Shown here in pieces: positions 1 through 8,745 of a stretch of DNA of 64,000 nucleotides. The notes below the pieces were generated by a model that saw only the letters and a list, made by a program, of their open reading frames with translations, made no database searches and was not told the DNA's origin. The stretch comes from Streptomyces sp. NBC_01276 (GTDB taxonomy: Bacteria > Actinomycetota > Actinomycetes > Streptomycetales > Streptomycetaceae). Position 1 is the stretch's first letter. Each line of letters opens with the position of its first letter. Position numbers and translations under genes: made by a program. The stretch covers positions 5,826,501 to 5,890,500 of the forward strand of contig NZ_CP108442.1 of assembly GCF_041435355.1 (NCBI RefSeq), written 5' to 3'.

Positions 1-114
1 ATGGCCATGATCGTGCGCGGCTTCGTCGAGCCCATCGCGCGCGAGCTGCCCATGGAGTACGCCCTGGAGCTCAACCGGCTGATCGAGCTGCAGATGGAGG
101 GCTCGGTCGGCTAG
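1..114 (+). CDS. sufB: SufB, C-terminal end (partial)
   Basis: Last 37 codons of an open reading frame that enters from outside the window and ends in TAG. The tail ([18 protein letters not shown]) is the typical C-terminus of SufB, the scaffold subunit of the SufBCD complex on which Fe-S clusters are built with SufC and SufD. Identification rests on that tail and on the SUF genes that follow directly. The visible ATG at position 1 is internal. Confidence 0.85.
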   Translation: MAMIVRGFVEPIARELPMEYALELNRLIELQMEGSVG

Positions 115-191
115 TCCCGGCCGCCGCCCGGCATCCAGCACATTCTTTGACGTAGGCAGCGTTTTTTAAGAGAGCGAGCAACACGACAGCC

Positions 192-1370
192 ATGGCTGAG
201 GCTCAGAACATCCCGGCGGGCTCCACCACCGCCGGCGCGATCGCGGTGGCCGCCGAGTCCACCGTCGCCACCCGGATGAGCGCGCCGCCGTCCTTCGACG
301 TGGCCGACTTCCCGGTTCCGCACGGCCGCGAGGAGGAGTGGCGGTTCACCCCGCTCGCCCGCCTCAAGGGCCTGCACGACGGCACCGCGGTCGCCGACGG
401 CACCATGAAGGCCCAGATCGACGCGCCGGAGGGCGTGACGGTCGAGTCGGTCGAGCGCGGCGACGAGCGGATCGGCAAGGCCGGCATGCCCGTCGACCGC
501 GTCTCCGCGCAGGCCTTCTCCTCGTTCGCCAAGGCCACGGTCGTCACCGTGCCCAAGGAGACCGTGCTCGCCGAGCCGATCAGGGTCGCCCTGCACGGCG
601 AGGGCGGCACGACCTTCGGTCACACCGTCTTCGACATCAAGCCCTTCGCCGAGGCGATCATCGTGATCGACCACACCGGTGACGGCGTCCGCGCCGCCAA
701 CGTCGACATCCTCGTCGGCGACGGCGCCAAGGTGACCTTCGTGTCCGTGCAGGACTGGGACGACACCGCCGTCCACACCTCCCAGCACAACGCGCTGGTC
801 GGCCGCGACGCGAGCTTCAAGTCCGTGGTCGTGACCTTCGGCGGCGACCTCGTCCGTCTGCACCCCCGGATCGCCTACGCGGGCCCCGGCGGCGAGGCCG
901 AGATGCTCGGTCTGTACTTCACGGACGCCGGCCAGCACCAGGAGCACCGCCTCCTGGTCACGCACGACGCCCCGCACTGCAAGTCGAACGTGGTCTACAA
1001 GGGCGCGCTCCAGGGCCAGGACGCCCACGCCGTCTGGATCGGTGACGTGCTCATCGAGAAGAGCGCCGAGGGCACCGACACCTACGAGATGAACCGCAAC
1101 CTCGTCCTGACGGACGGCGCGCGGGTCGACTCGGTGCCGAACCTGGAGATCGAGACCGGCGAGATCGTCGGCGCCGGCCACGCCTCCGCCACCGGCCGCT
1201 TCGACGACGAGCAGCTCTTCTACCTCCAGGCGCGCGGCATCCCGGCCGACGAGGCCCGCCGTCTGGTCGTGCGCGGCTTCTTCGCCGAGCTCGTCCAGCA
1301 GATCGGTGTCGACGACATCGAGGAGCGCCTGCTCGCCAGGATCGAGACCGAGCTGGCGGCGTCCGTCTGA
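192..1370 (+). CDS. sufD: Fe-S cluster assembly protein SufD
   Basis: 392 aa. SufD is the SufB paralogue that joins SufB and SufC in the cytosolic SufBC2D scaffold and is needed for iron entry. The mid and C-terminal parts show the beta-helix SufBD core (for example LVTHDAPHCKSNVVYKGAL and the terminal GFFAELVQQI, residues about 255-385). The ATG at 192 follows a 77-bp gap after sufB; the purine-rich AGAGAGCGAG upstream is the likely ribosome site. The stop overlaps the next start by one base (TGATG). The gap contains a short T-run but no convincing hairpin, so sufB and sufD are probably cotranscribed. Confidence 0.95.
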   Translation: MAEAQNIPAGSTTAGAIAVAAESTVATRMSAPPSFDVADFPVPHGREEEWRFTPLARLKGLHDGTAVADGTMKAQIDAPEGVTVESVERGDERIGKAGMPVDRVSAQAFSSFAKATVVTVPKETVLAEPIRVALHGEGGTTFGHTVFDIKPFAEAIIVIDHTGDGVRAANVDILVGDGAKVTFVSVQDWDDTAVHTSQHNALVGRDASFKSVVVTFGGDLVRLHPRIAYAGPGGEAEMLGLYFTDAGQHQEHRLLVTHDAPHCKSNVVYKGALQGQDAHAVWIGDVLIEKSAEGTDTYEMNRNLVLTDGARVDSVPNLEIETGEIVGAGHASATGRFDDEQLFYLQARGIPADEARRLVVRGFFAELVQQIGVDDIEERLLARIETELAASV

Positions 1371-1687
1371 TGAGCTACCTCAAGGCCTGTGCGCTGAGCG
1401 AGCTGGAGGAGAACACCCCCAAGCGGGTGGAACTCGACGGCACGCCGGTGTCCATCGTCCGTGCCGAGGGCGAGGTGTTCGCGATCAACGACATCTGCTC
1501 GCACGCGAACGTCTCGCTCTCGGAGGGCGAGGTCGAGGACTGCATGATCGAGTGCTGGCTGCACGGGTCGGCCTTCGACCTGCGCACCGGGAAGCCTTCC
1601 GGTCTGCCCGCGACCCGCCCCGTACCCGTTTACCCCGTAAAGATCGAAGGGGACGACGTGCTCGTCTCCCTCACCCAGGAGTCCTGA
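1370..1687 (+). CDS. Rieske-type [2Fe-2S] ferredoxin in the SUF operon
   Basis: 105 aa. A small non-heme Rieske protein with the two cluster-binding boxes: C-S-H in DICSHANVSL (near residue 42) and C-W-L-H-G in ECWLHGSAFD (near residue 62). The length matches single-domain Rieske ferredoxins such as those of ring-hydroxylating dioxygenases. Its position between sufD and sufC, with a one-base overlap to sufD and 7 bp to sufC, suggests a role in electron supply or cluster handling for SUF. That role is inference; no dioxygenase partner is nearby. Confidence 0.9.
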   Translation: MSYLKACALSELEENTPKRVELDGTPVSIVRAEGEVFAINDICSHANVSLSEGEVEDCMIECWLHGSAFDLRTGKPSGLPATRPVPVYPVKIEGDDVLVSLTQES

Positions 1688-1694
1688 GGTATCC

Positions 1695-2459
1695 ATGGCA
1701 ACGCTTGAAATCCACGACCTGCACGTCTCCGTCGAGGCCGAGAACGGCGCCCGCGAGATCCTCAAGGGCGTCGACCTCACCGTCAAGCAGGGTGAGACGC
1801 ACGCCATCATGGGTCCGAACGGCTCCGGCAAGTCCACGCTGGCGTACTCGCTGGCCGGGCACCCGAAGTACACCATCACCGGTGGCACCGTGACCCTCGA
1901 CGGCGAAGACGTCCTGGAGATGTCCGTCGACGAGCGCGCCCGCGCCGGCGTCTTCCTCGCCATGCAGTACCCGGTCGAGGTCCCCGGCGTCTCGGTCTCC
2001 AACTTCCTGCGGACCTCGGCCACGGCCATCCGCGGCGAGGCCCCCAAGCTGCGCACCTGGGTGAAGGAGGTCAAGTCCGCGATGGAGCAGCTCCAGATGG
2101 ACCCGGCCTTCGCCGAGCGCAACGTGAACGAGGGCTTCTCCGGCGGTGAGAAGAAGCGCCACGAGATCCTCCAGCTGGAGCTCCTGAAGCCGAAGATCGC
2201 GATCCTCGACGAGACCGACTCCGGCCTGGACGTCGACGCGCTGCGCATCGTCTCCGAAGGCGTCAACCGCGTCCGCGAGACCGGTGAGGTCGGCACCCTG
2301 CTGATCACCCACTACACGCGCATCCTGCGCTACATCAAGCCCGACTTCGTGCACGTGTTCGCCAACGGCCGCATCGCCGAGTCCGGCGGCGCCGAGCTGG
2401 CCGACGTGCTGGAGGCCGAGGGCTACGACAAGTACGTGAAGGGTGGCGCGACCGCGTGA
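1695..2459 (+). CDS. sufC: Fe-S assembly ATPase SufC
   Basis: 254 aa ABC-type ATPase of the SufBCD scaffold. Walker A GPNGSGKST lies at about residue 40, the signature GFSGGEKKR near 146 and Walker B AILDETDSGLD near 170. The D-loop and the extended SufC C-terminus (HVFANGRIAESGG) fit the family rather than a transporter, and no permease is adjacent. The ATG at 1695 is preceded by GAGTCCTGAGG. The stop codon overlaps the GTG start of sufS (GTGA). Confidence 0.96.
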   Translation: MATLEIHDLHVSVEAENGAREILKGVDLTVKQGETHAIMGPNGSGKSTLAYSLAGHPKYTITGGTVTLDGEDVLEMSVDERARAGVFLAMQYPVEVPGVSVSNFLRTSATAIRGEAPKLRTWVKEVKSAMEQLQMDPAFAERNVNEGFSGGEKKRHEILQLELLKPKIAILDETDSGLDVDALRIVSEGVNRVRETGEVGTLLITHYTRILRYIKPDFVHVFANGRIAESGGAELADVLEAEGYDKYVKGGATA

Positions 2460-3712
2460 CACAGCTGCCTGGCCTCCTCGACACCGAGGCGATCCGCAAG
2501 GACTTCCCCCTGCTGGATCGTGTGGTCCACGACGGGAAGAAGATCGTTTACCTGGACAACGCGGCGACCTCGCAGAAGCCGCGCCAGGTGCTCGACGCGC
2601 TGAACGAGTACTACGAGCGGCACAACGCCAACGTCCACCGCGGCGTGCACGTGCTCGCCGAGGAGGCCACGGCGCTGTACGAGGGTGCCCGCGACAAGGT
2701 CGCCGCCTTCATCAACGCACCGAGCCGCGACGAGGTGATCTTCACCAAGAACGCCTCCGAGTCGCTCAACCTGGTGGCGAACATGCTCGGCTGGGCGGAG
2801 GAGCCCTACCGGGTCGACCGCGAGACCGAGATCGCCATCACGGAGATGGAGCACCACTCCAACATCGTGCCGTGGCAGCTGCTCTCGCAGCGCACCGGCG
2901 CGAAGCTGAAGTGGTTCGGCCTCACCGACGACGGCCGGCTCGACCTGTCCAACATCGAAGAGGTCATCACGGAGAAGACGAAGATCGTCTCCTTCACGCT
3001 GGTCTCCAACATCATGGGCACGGTCAACCCGGTCGAGGCGATCGTCCGGCGCGCGCAGGAGGTCGGCGCGCTGGTGCTGATCGACGCCTCGCAGGCCGCT
3101 CCGCACATGCCGCTGGACGTCCAGGCCCTCGGCGCCGACTTCGTGGCCTTCACCGGCCACAAGATGTGCGGCCCGACCGGCATCGGCGTCCTGTGGGGCC
3201 GCCAGGAGCTGCTGGAGGACCTGCCTCCGTTCCTCGGCGGCGGCGAGATGATCGAAACCGTCTCGATGCACTCGTCGACGTACGCTCCCGCGCCCCACAA
3301 GTTCGAGGCCGGTACGCCCCCGATCGCCCAGGCCGTCGGCCTCGGCGCGGCCGTGGACTACCTGACCTCGATCGGCATGGAGAAGATCGCCGCCCACGAG
3401 CACGCGATCACCGAGTACGCGGTCAAGCGCCTCCTGGAGGTGCCCGACCTGCGGATCATCGGCCCGACCACGGCCGAGGACCGCGGCGCCGCGATCTCCT
3501 TCACGCTCGGGGACATCCACCCGCACGACGTCGGCCAGGTGCTCGACGAACAGGGCATCGCGGTCCGCGTGGGACACCACTGCGCGCGCCCCGTCTGCCT
3601 GCGGTACGGAATTCCCGCGACGACGCGAGCGTCGTTCTACCTGTACTCCTCTCCTGCCGAGGTCGACGCGCTGATCGACGGGCTGGAGCACGTACGGAAC
3701 TTCTTCGGATGA
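2456..3712 (+). CDS. sufS: Cysteine desulfurase SufS
   Basis: 418 aa PLP enzyme that removes sulfur from cysteine as a persulfide for Fe-S assembly. The PLP lysine is K236 in FTGHKMCGPTG, and the persulfide cysteine is C376 in the short group-II loop VGHHCARP. Length and motifs are those of SufS rather than IscS. It starts with GTG overlapping the sufC stop, which implies translational coupling, and sufU, its sulfur acceptor, follows 36 bp later. Confidence 0.96.
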   Translation: MTQLPGLLDTEAIRKDFPLLDRVVHDGKKIVYLDNAATSQKPRQVLDALNEYYERHNANVHRGVHVLAEEATALYEGARDKVAAFINAPSRDEVIFTKNASESLNLVANMLGWAEEPYRVDRETEIAITEMEHHSNIVPWQLLSQRTGAKLKWFGLTDDGRLDLSNIEEVITEKTKIVSFTLVSNIMGTVNPVEAIVRRAQEVGALVLIDASQAAPHMPLDVQALGADFVAFTGHKMCGPTGIGVLWGRQELLEDLPPFLGGGEMIETVSMHSSTYAPAPHKFEAGTPPIAQAVGLGAAVDYLTSIGMEKIAAHEHAITEYAVKRLLEVPDLRIIGPTTAEDRGAAISFTLGDIHPHDVGQVLDEQGIAVRVGHHCARPVCLRYGIPATTRASFYLYSSPAEVDALIDGLEHVRNFFG

Positions 3713-3748
3713 CGAAGAGTCGGACGACACGAGGCTGACGAGGACGCA

Positions 3749-4210
3749 GTGAAGCTGGATTCGATGTACCAGGACCTGATCCTGGACCACTACAAGCACC
3801 CGCACGGCCGCGGCCTGCGCGACGGTGACGCCGAGGTGCACCACGTCAACCCGACGTGCGGCGACGAGATCACGCTGCGCGTGAAGTACGACGGGGAGAC
3901 GCTCACCGACGTCTCCTACGAGGGCCAGGGCTGCTCCATCAGCCAGGCCAGCGCGTCCGTACTGAACGAGCTGCTCGTCGGCAAGCAGCTGGCCGAGGCG
4001 CAGAAGATCCAGGCCACGTTCCTGGAGCTGATGCAGTCCAAGGGCAAGCTGGAGCCCGACGAGGCCATGGAGGAGGTGCTGGAGGACGCGGTCGCCTTCT
4101 CCGGCGTCTCCAAGTATCCGGCGCGCGTGAAGTGTGCTCTCCTGAGCTGGATGGCGTGGAAGGACGCGACCGCCCAGGTGCTGGGCGACGCGGAGAGGAA
4201 GACGGCATGA
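3749..4210 (+). CDS. sufU: SufU zinc-dependent sulfurtransferase
   Basis: 153 aa IscU-like protein of the SufU type, which takes persulfide sulfur from SufS by a zinc-ligand exchange. The conserved ligands are visible: C37 and D39 in PTCGDE, C62 in QGCSIS and C129 in VKCALL, with the insertion typical of SufU before the last cysteine. The start is GTG after GAGGACGCA. It overlaps the next gene by 4 bases (ATGA). Confidence 0.95.
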   Translation: MKLDSMYQDLILDHYKHPHGRGLRDGDAEVHHVNPTCGDEITLRVKYDGETLTDVSYEGQGCSISQASASVLNELLVGKQLAEAQKIQATFLELMQSKGKLEPDEAMEEVLEDAVAFSGVSKYPARVKCALLSWMAWKDATAQVLGDAERKTA

Positions 4211-4551
4211 CCGAGAACGCGACGCCCGAGGCGTCGATCAAGCCGGCCACCGAGGAAGAGGTCCGCGAGGCCCTCTACGACGTGGTCGACCCCGAGCTGG
4301 GCATCGACGTCGTCAACCTGGGCCTGATCTACGGCATCCACATCGACGACGCGAACATCGCCACCCTCGACATGACCCTCACCTCGGCGGCCTGCCCGCT
4401 GACGGACGTCATCGAGGACCAGGCGAAGTCGGCGACGGACGGCATCGTCAACGAACTTCGCATCAACTGGGTCTGGATGCCCCCGTGGGGCCCGGACAAG
4501 ATCACGGACGACGGCCGTGAGCAGCTGCGCGCGCTCGGTTTCAACGTCTGA
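4207..4551 (+). CDS. Metal-sulfur cluster assembly factor (DUF59, SufT/PaaD-like)
   Basis: 114 aa. A single MIP18/DUF59 domain covers nearly the whole protein, with the family hallmarks DPELGIDVVNLGLIY (about residues 28-42) and TLTSAACPL (about 58-66) containing the conserved cysteine. Such proteins help deliver Fe-S clusters to client enzymes. The start ATG overlaps the end of sufU, and this is the last gene of the SUF operon: a strong hairpin follows at once. Confidence 0.92.
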   Translation: MTENATPEASIKPATEEEVREALYDVVDPELGIDVVNLGLIYGIHIDDANIATLDMTLTSAACPLTDVIEDQAKSATDGIVNELRINWVWMPPWGPDKITDDGREQLRALGFNV

Positions 4552-4566
4552 CCGACGCGTAAGTGA

Positions 4567-4600
4567 GAGGGCCCCCGGCGCGGTCGTGCCGGGGGCCCTC
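4567..4600 (+). terminator. Hairpin terminator after the SUF operon
   Basis: Perfect 13-bp stem (GAGGGCCCCCGGC with its reverse complement) and an 8-base loop, 15 bp after the last SUF stop codon. There is no long T-run, as is usual in Streptomyces. Confidence 0.8.
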
Positions 4601-4703
4601 CCTGTTCTCCGGCCCGACAAGTGAAGTGCACCAGGAGTTGGCCACGGTGGCCGAATCTTCTCGATGGCCGTCCTGACGGACGGCGCACACGAGAGGAACC
4701 CCA

Positions 4704-6122
4704 GTGACCGTTCGCCTTTCACCGGCCCGCCGCTGCGGCGCCGTGGGCGCCGCCGGAGCCGCGGCCCTGCTCCTGGCCGGGCTGGCCGTGCCCGCCCACG
4801 CGGACACGGGATACGCGGCTCCGACGATCACCCTGTCCGCCGGCCACCTCAGCGGCGCCGTGGGAGCCTTCGGGGACCCCAGCGTCACGGCCGACGTGGA
4901 GCAGGCCGGCGTCCCGGCCGGGTTCCTGCGGCTCCAGGTGGTCTCCTCCAGCAACCCGGCCGTCGCCGCGGTGGGCGACGTACGGCAGGAGCGCACGCCG
5001 GACGGCGACCGCAGGCTGACGGTCCGCGCCCGTGCCCGGGGGTACACCGACCTCACGCTGCGCGTCACCGGCCGCGGCGGCCGGACGGCCACCGCCGTCC
5101 TCTCCTACGCCGCCTCGGCGCGGACCGGCGCCGCCGTCGGGACCCGCTACCTGACCGGCTCCTCCGACGCCTCGGCCGCCGTGGACGTGGGCGGCGGCTA
5201 CGCCCTGGTCGCCGACGACGAGTCCAACGTGCTGCGCCTGTACGACCGCTCCCGCTCCGGCGCACCCGTCAGGACCTGGGACCTGGGCCCCGCGCTGGGC
5301 GCGAAGAAGGAGGCCGACATCGAGGCCGCCGCCCGGGTCGGCGACACCGTCTACTGGACCGGCTCGCTCGGCAACAACAAGGACGGCACGTACAAGGCCG
5401 AACGGAACACCGTCCTCACCACCCGGATCACCGGCTCCGGCGCCTCGACCGAGGTCACCTTCACCGCCGCCTACAAGGGCCTGCGCGACGACCTCGTGGC
5501 CTGGGACACGGCGAACGGCAACCGCTACGGCTTCGCGGCGGGTACGGCCGCGGGTGAGGCGCCGAAGCAGATCGACGGCTTCAACGTGGAGGGGCTGGAG
5601 TTCGCCCCGGGGTCCGCGACCACCGCCTACCTGGGCTTCCGTGCCCCGCTGGCCCCGGCCGTGCCCGGCGGCAAGGCGCTGCTCGTGCCCGTCACCAACC
5701 TGGACCGGGTCCTCGCGGCCGGCGAGAAGCCCGTCTTCGGCGCCGGGATCGAGCTGGACCTCGGCGGGCTCGCGGTCCGCGACATCCGCAAGAACGCCGC
5801 CGGCCAGTACCTGATCCTGGCCGGTTCCTGGGCCGCCGACGACAACTCCGACCCCTACGCCCTCTACCAGTGGGACGGGGTCCCCGGCCACGCCCCGCAC
5901 AAGCGTGCCGACCTGCCGACCGGCGACCCCGGCGGCTGGGAGGCCATCGTGGACGTGCCCGACCTGCGGGTGCCCGGCGCCCGCGTACAGCTCATCACCG
6001 ACAACGGTGCCGCCGACCTCTACGGCGACGGCACCGAAGCCAAGGACCTGACGCACCCGGAGTGGAAGAAGTCCCGCTCCGCGTGGTTCGCGCTCGGCCC
6101 GATTCGTGGGGGACACCGATGA
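4704..6122 (+). CDS. Secreted beta-rich protein, DUF3616-like (copy 1)
   Basis: 472 aa. It begins with a Sec signal peptide: basic start, hydrophobic core GAAGAAALLLAGLAV, and a likely cut after AHA near residue 34. An N-terminal repeat-like region (about 35-145) is followed by a domain starting VDVGGGYALVADDESN that resembles DUF3616 proteins; the family name is from memory. The function is unknown. The GTG at 4704 follows GAGAGGAACCCC, a good ribosome site. Its stop overlaps the start of a close paralogue (ATGA), so the two are coexpressed. Long stretches of DNA are nearly identical between the copies while the N-termini have diverged. Confidence 0.8.
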   Translation: MTVRLSPARRCGAVGAAGAAALLLAGLAVPAHADTGYAAPTITLSAGHLSGAVGAFGDPSVTADVEQAGVPAGFLRLQVVSSSNPAVAAVGDVRQERTPDGDRRLTVRARARGYTDLTLRVTGRGGRTATAVLSYAASARTGAAVGTRYLTGSSDASAAVDVGGGYALVADDESNVLRLYDRSRSGAPVRTWDLGPALGAKKEADIEAAARVGDTVYWTGSLGNNKDGTYKAERNTVLTTRITGSGASTEVTFTAAYKGLRDDLVAWDTANGNRYGFAAGTAAGEAPKQIDGFNVEGLEFAPGSATTAYLGFRAPLAPAVPGGKALLVPVTNLDRVLAAGEKPVFGAGIELDLGGLAVRDIRKNAAGQYLILAGSWAADDNSDPYALYQWDGVPGHAPHKRADLPTGDPGGWEAIVDVPDLRVPGARVQLITDNGAADLYGDGTEAKDLTHPEWKKSRSAWFALGPIRGGHR

Positions 6123-7486
6123 ACAACAAGCACCTGGGTACGGCCGCGCTCGCGGCGATCCTCCTGGCCGGCCTCAACGCCCCTGCCCAGGCGGTCAGTT
6201 ACGGCACACCGACCATCTCGTTCTCGGCTTCGTACCTGTCCGGGGCCGTCGGCGGGGTCGGCGACCAGACCGTGGACGTGGCCGTGGGGCAGAGCGGGGC
6301 CGACGTCTCCGCTCTCACCGTCAGCGCCACCGCCTCCAGCAAGACCTCCGTCGCCGGAACCGGAGACGTCACCGTGACCGGCGCCGGCGCCGTGCGGCAG
6401 CTCGCCGTCACCGCGCGCGGCCGCGGTTACGCCAACCTCACCATCAAGGTGAGCGGACTCGGCGGCAAGAGCGCCACCAAGACCCTCTCCTACGCGGCCT
6501 CCGCCGCCGTCCAGAACCCGGCGGACGCCCGCTACTTCAGCGGCGCCTCCGACTCCTCGGCGGCCGTGGACGTCGGCGGCGGCTACACGGTGGTCGCCGA
6601 CGACGAGTCCAACGTGCTGCGCCTGTACGACCGTTCCCGCTCCGCCGCACCCGTCAGGACCTGGGACTTCAGTTCCCAGCTCGGCGTCACCAAGGAGGTG
6701 GACATCGAGGGCGCGACCCGGATCGGCGACACCATCTACTGGACCGGCTCGCTCGGCAACAACAAGGACGGCGAGTACAAAGCCCCCCGCAACACCGTCT
6801 TCACCACCACGGTGAGCGGCTCCGGCTCCGGAACCCAGCTCGCGTACGGGCGCTCGTACAAGAAGCTCCGCGACGACCTCGTGGCCTGGGACACGGCGAA
6901 CGGCAACCGCTACGGCTTCGCGGCGGGGACGGCCGCGGGTGAGGCGCCGAAGCAGATCGACGGCTTCAACGTGGAGGGGCTGGAGTTCGCCCCGGGGTCC
7001 ACGACCACCGCCTACCTGGGCTTCCGTGCCCCGCTGGCCCCGGCCGTGCCCGGCGGCAAGGCGCTGCTCGTGCCCGTCACCAACTTCGACAAGGTCCTCT
7101 CCAGCGGTTCCAAGGCCGTCTTCGGCGCCGGGATCGAGCTGGACCTCGGCGGGCTCGCGGTCCGCGACATCCGCAAGAACGCCGCCGGCCAGTACCTGAT
7201 CCTGGCCGGTTCCTGGGCCGCCGACGACAACTCCGACCCCTACGCCCTCTACCAGTGGGACGGCGTTCCCGGCCACGCCCCGGTCAAGCGCGCCGACCTG
7301 CCGACCACCGACCCGGGCGGCTGGGAGGCCATCGTGGACGTGCCCGACCTGACGGTCCCCGGGGCCCGGGTGCAGCTGGTCACCGACAGCGGATCGGCCG
7401 ACCTCTACGGCGACGGCACCGAGGCCAAGGACCTGACGCACCCGGAGTGGAAGAAGGCACGGGCCGCCTGGTTCACGCTTTCCTAG
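6119..7486 (+). CDS. Secreted beta-rich protein, DUF3616-like (copy 2)
   Basis: 455 aa. The ATG at 6119 overlaps the stop of copy 1. Signal peptide MNNKHLGTAALAAILLAGL with a likely cut at AQA. Domain layout is as in copy 1: an Ig- or beta-sandwich-like N-terminal part, then VDVGGGYTVVADDESNVLR and a C-terminal part ending ADLYGDGTEAKDLTHPEWKK in both copies. The function is unknown; a secreted or wall-associated role is inferred from the signal peptide. The stop TAG lies in the palindrome CCTAGG and is shared base for base with the stop of the convergent gene. The predicted tail after the shared motif differs from copy 1. Confidence 0.8.
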   Translation: MNNKHLGTAALAAILLAGLNAPAQAVSYGTPTISFSASYLSGAVGGVGDQTVDVAVGQSGADVSALTVSATASSKTSVAGTGDVTVTGAGAVRQLAVTARGRGYANLTIKVSGLGGKSATKTLSYAASAAVQNPADARYFSGASDSSAAVDVGGGYTVVADDESNVLRLYDRSRSAAPVRTWDFSSQLGVTKEVDIEGATRIGDTIYWTGSLGNNKDGEYKAPRNTVFTTTVSGSGSGTQLAYGRSYKKLRDDLVAWDTANGNRYGFAAGTAAGEAPKQIDGFNVEGLEFAPGSTTTAYLGFRAPLAPAVPGGKALLVPVTNFDKVLSSGSKAVFGAGIELDLGGLAVRDIRKNAAGQYLILAGSWAADDNSDPYALYQWDGVPGHAPVKRADLPTTDPGGWEAIVDVPDLTVPGARVQLVTDSGSADLYGDGTEAKDLTHPEWKKARAAWFTLS

Positions 7487-8313
7487 GGGGCCGTTTCTGC
7501 GGTCAGGGTCTGCGCCAGGTGTTCGTGGCGGATCCGCCGGTCCACGTAGAGGAGACCGGCGGGCAGCTGGGGGAAGGCCGGCAGCAGGACCAGGGCCGCC
7601 AGTGCGCCCGGGAGGCCGGCCTGCGCCAGCAGCGCGTACCCGGCACCCGCGGTGAAGGCGACGGCCGGTGCGGTCCAGCAGAAGGTGCGCCACCAGGCAC
7701 CCCGCACCAGCCGGGCGGAGCGGCGCAGCGCCGCCACCGGGCCGAGTCCCTCGTACCCGGCGGCGGTGGGCGCCAGCGAGAACAGCACGCCCAGCCACAG
7801 GGCGAGCGGAGCCAGGGGCAGCAGCACCGGCGGCGGCAGCCCCGCCGCCAGGGCCGCCGCACCCGGGCCCGCCGCCGTCAGCAGGGCCATCAGCTGGGCG
7901 CCGAGCACCCGGGGGGTACGGGGCAGCGCGGCCCCGAGGAGCCCCGGCACGGTCACGGCGCGGCCCAGGACCGCCGGCCGCAGCAGGGCCGCGATCAGGG
8001 CGGTGGCCAGCGCGCAGGTGAAGACCAGGAACAGGGCCGCCGCCGGGAGGAGCACCCATACGAAGGCCCGTTCGCCGGCCCGGGGGCTGAGCGAGGCCAG
8101 GGCCGCCGCCCCCGCCGCCGCGACGACCAGTACCCCCGCCGCGAGCTGGCCGAGGAGCAGGGCACCGCACAGCCGGCCGCCGTAGCGGGACAGGGCGGTG
8201 AAGGCGCCCGCGAGGATGTCGCCGGGCCCCAGCGGGCGCAGGGGCACCACGCCCGGCCGGGGCCGTTGTGGAGGCAGCCAGCCGCCGCCCCTGTGGGTCC
8301 AGTGCTGTGCCAT
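7483..8313 (-). CDS. Multi-pass membrane protein of unknown function
   Basis: 276 aa from the ATG at 8313 (MAQHWTHRGG); an in-frame upstream extension to 8391 is possible but runs into the divergent promoter. The soluble, Pro/Arg-rich N-terminus of about 35 residues is followed by five to six long Ala/Leu/Val membrane segments, with RRSARLVRGAWWRTFCW between the later ones. This layout resembles Streptomyces membrane proteins with a glycerophosphoryl-diester-phosphodiesterase-type membrane domain, but I cannot name a function. It is convergent with the secreted paralogues and divergent from the SMR pump. Confidence 0.7.
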   Translation of the reverse strand: MAQHWTHRGGGWLPPQRPRPGVVPLRPLGPGDILAGAFTALSRYGGRLCGALLLGQLAAGVLVVAAAGAAALASLSPRAGERAFVWVLLPAAALFLVFTCALATALIAALLRPAVLGRAVTVPGLLGAALPRTPRVLGAQLMALLTAAGPGAAALAAGLPPPVLLPLAPLALWLGVLFSLAPTAAGYEGLGPVAALRRSARLVRGAWWRTFCWTAPAVAFTAGAGYALLAQAGLPGALAALVLLPAFPQLPAGLLYVDRRIRHEHLAQTLTAETAP

Positions 8314-8383
8314 GCGCGGTCCCCCTGTCGTGTGCGGGGGGACACCGTAGTACCGGAGCCTGTGAGTGTCCTGAGGCTTGCGT

Positions 8384-8423
8384 GTGTACATGTGTACGCA
8401 TCGATGTGTACTGTTGTACGCAT
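8384..8423 (+). promoter_or_regulatory. Two tandem operators before the SMR/TetR operon
   Basis: Two 18-bp elements with the pattern GTGTACNNNNGTACGCAT lie at 8384-8401 and 8406-8423, 22 bp apart start to start (two helical turns). Each is internally near-palindromic around the spacer. The second covers the ATG of the SMR gene. Binding by the TetR protein encoded downstream is inferred from position. No ribosome site precedes the ATG, so the transcript may be leaderless. Confidence 0.7.
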
Positions 8424-8745
8424 GCCGTACGTACTGCTTGCGGCGGCCATAGCCGCCGAGGTCGCCGGGACCACCGCGATGAAGTACAGCGAGGGGTTCA
8501 CCAGGCTCTGGCCCTCACTGGGGACGCTGCTGGGCTACGTGGTGGCCTTCAGCCTGCTCGCACAGACGCTCAGATCGATGTCGGTCGGCACGGCGTACGC
8601 GATCTGGGCCGGAGTCGGCACCGCCGCCATCGCCGCCATCGGCATGGTGTTCATGGGGGAGGCCGCCAGCGCCGCGAAACTCGCCGGGATCGCACTGATC
8701 GTCGCCGGGGTGGTCCTGCTGAACCTCGGCGGAGCGGCCCACTGA
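8422..8745 (+). CDS. SMR family multidrug efflux transporter
   Basis: 107 aa with four predicted membrane helices, the standard SMR size. The key glutamate is E13 in AAAIAAEVAGTTAMK, equivalent to E14 of EmrE, and YAIWAGVGT keeps the tryptophan of the Qac/EmrE branch. It should act as a dimer exporting cationic toxic compounds against protons. The ATG at 8422 overlaps a putative operator. The stop overlaps the TetR start (TGATG), so pump and regulator form one operon. Confidence 0.9.
   Translation: MPYVLLAAAIAAEVAGTTAMKYSEGFTRLWPSLGTLLGYVVAFSLLAQTLRSMSVGTAYAIWAGVGTAAIAAIGMVFMGEAASAAKLAGIALIVAGVVLLNLGGAAH

Noticed and set aside
111..1181. Long minus-strand open frame opposite sufD
   Set aside because: Antisense frame of a high-G+C gene; composition (Val, Gly, Arg, Asp rich) and lack of motifs show a shadow. 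Many similar frames across the window were left out for the same reason.
6020..8401. Very long minus-strand frame (793 codons) opposite the secreted paralogue
   Set aside because: It runs antisense to two supported genes with signal peptides and membrane segments and has Gly/Arg/Pro-rich shadow composition.
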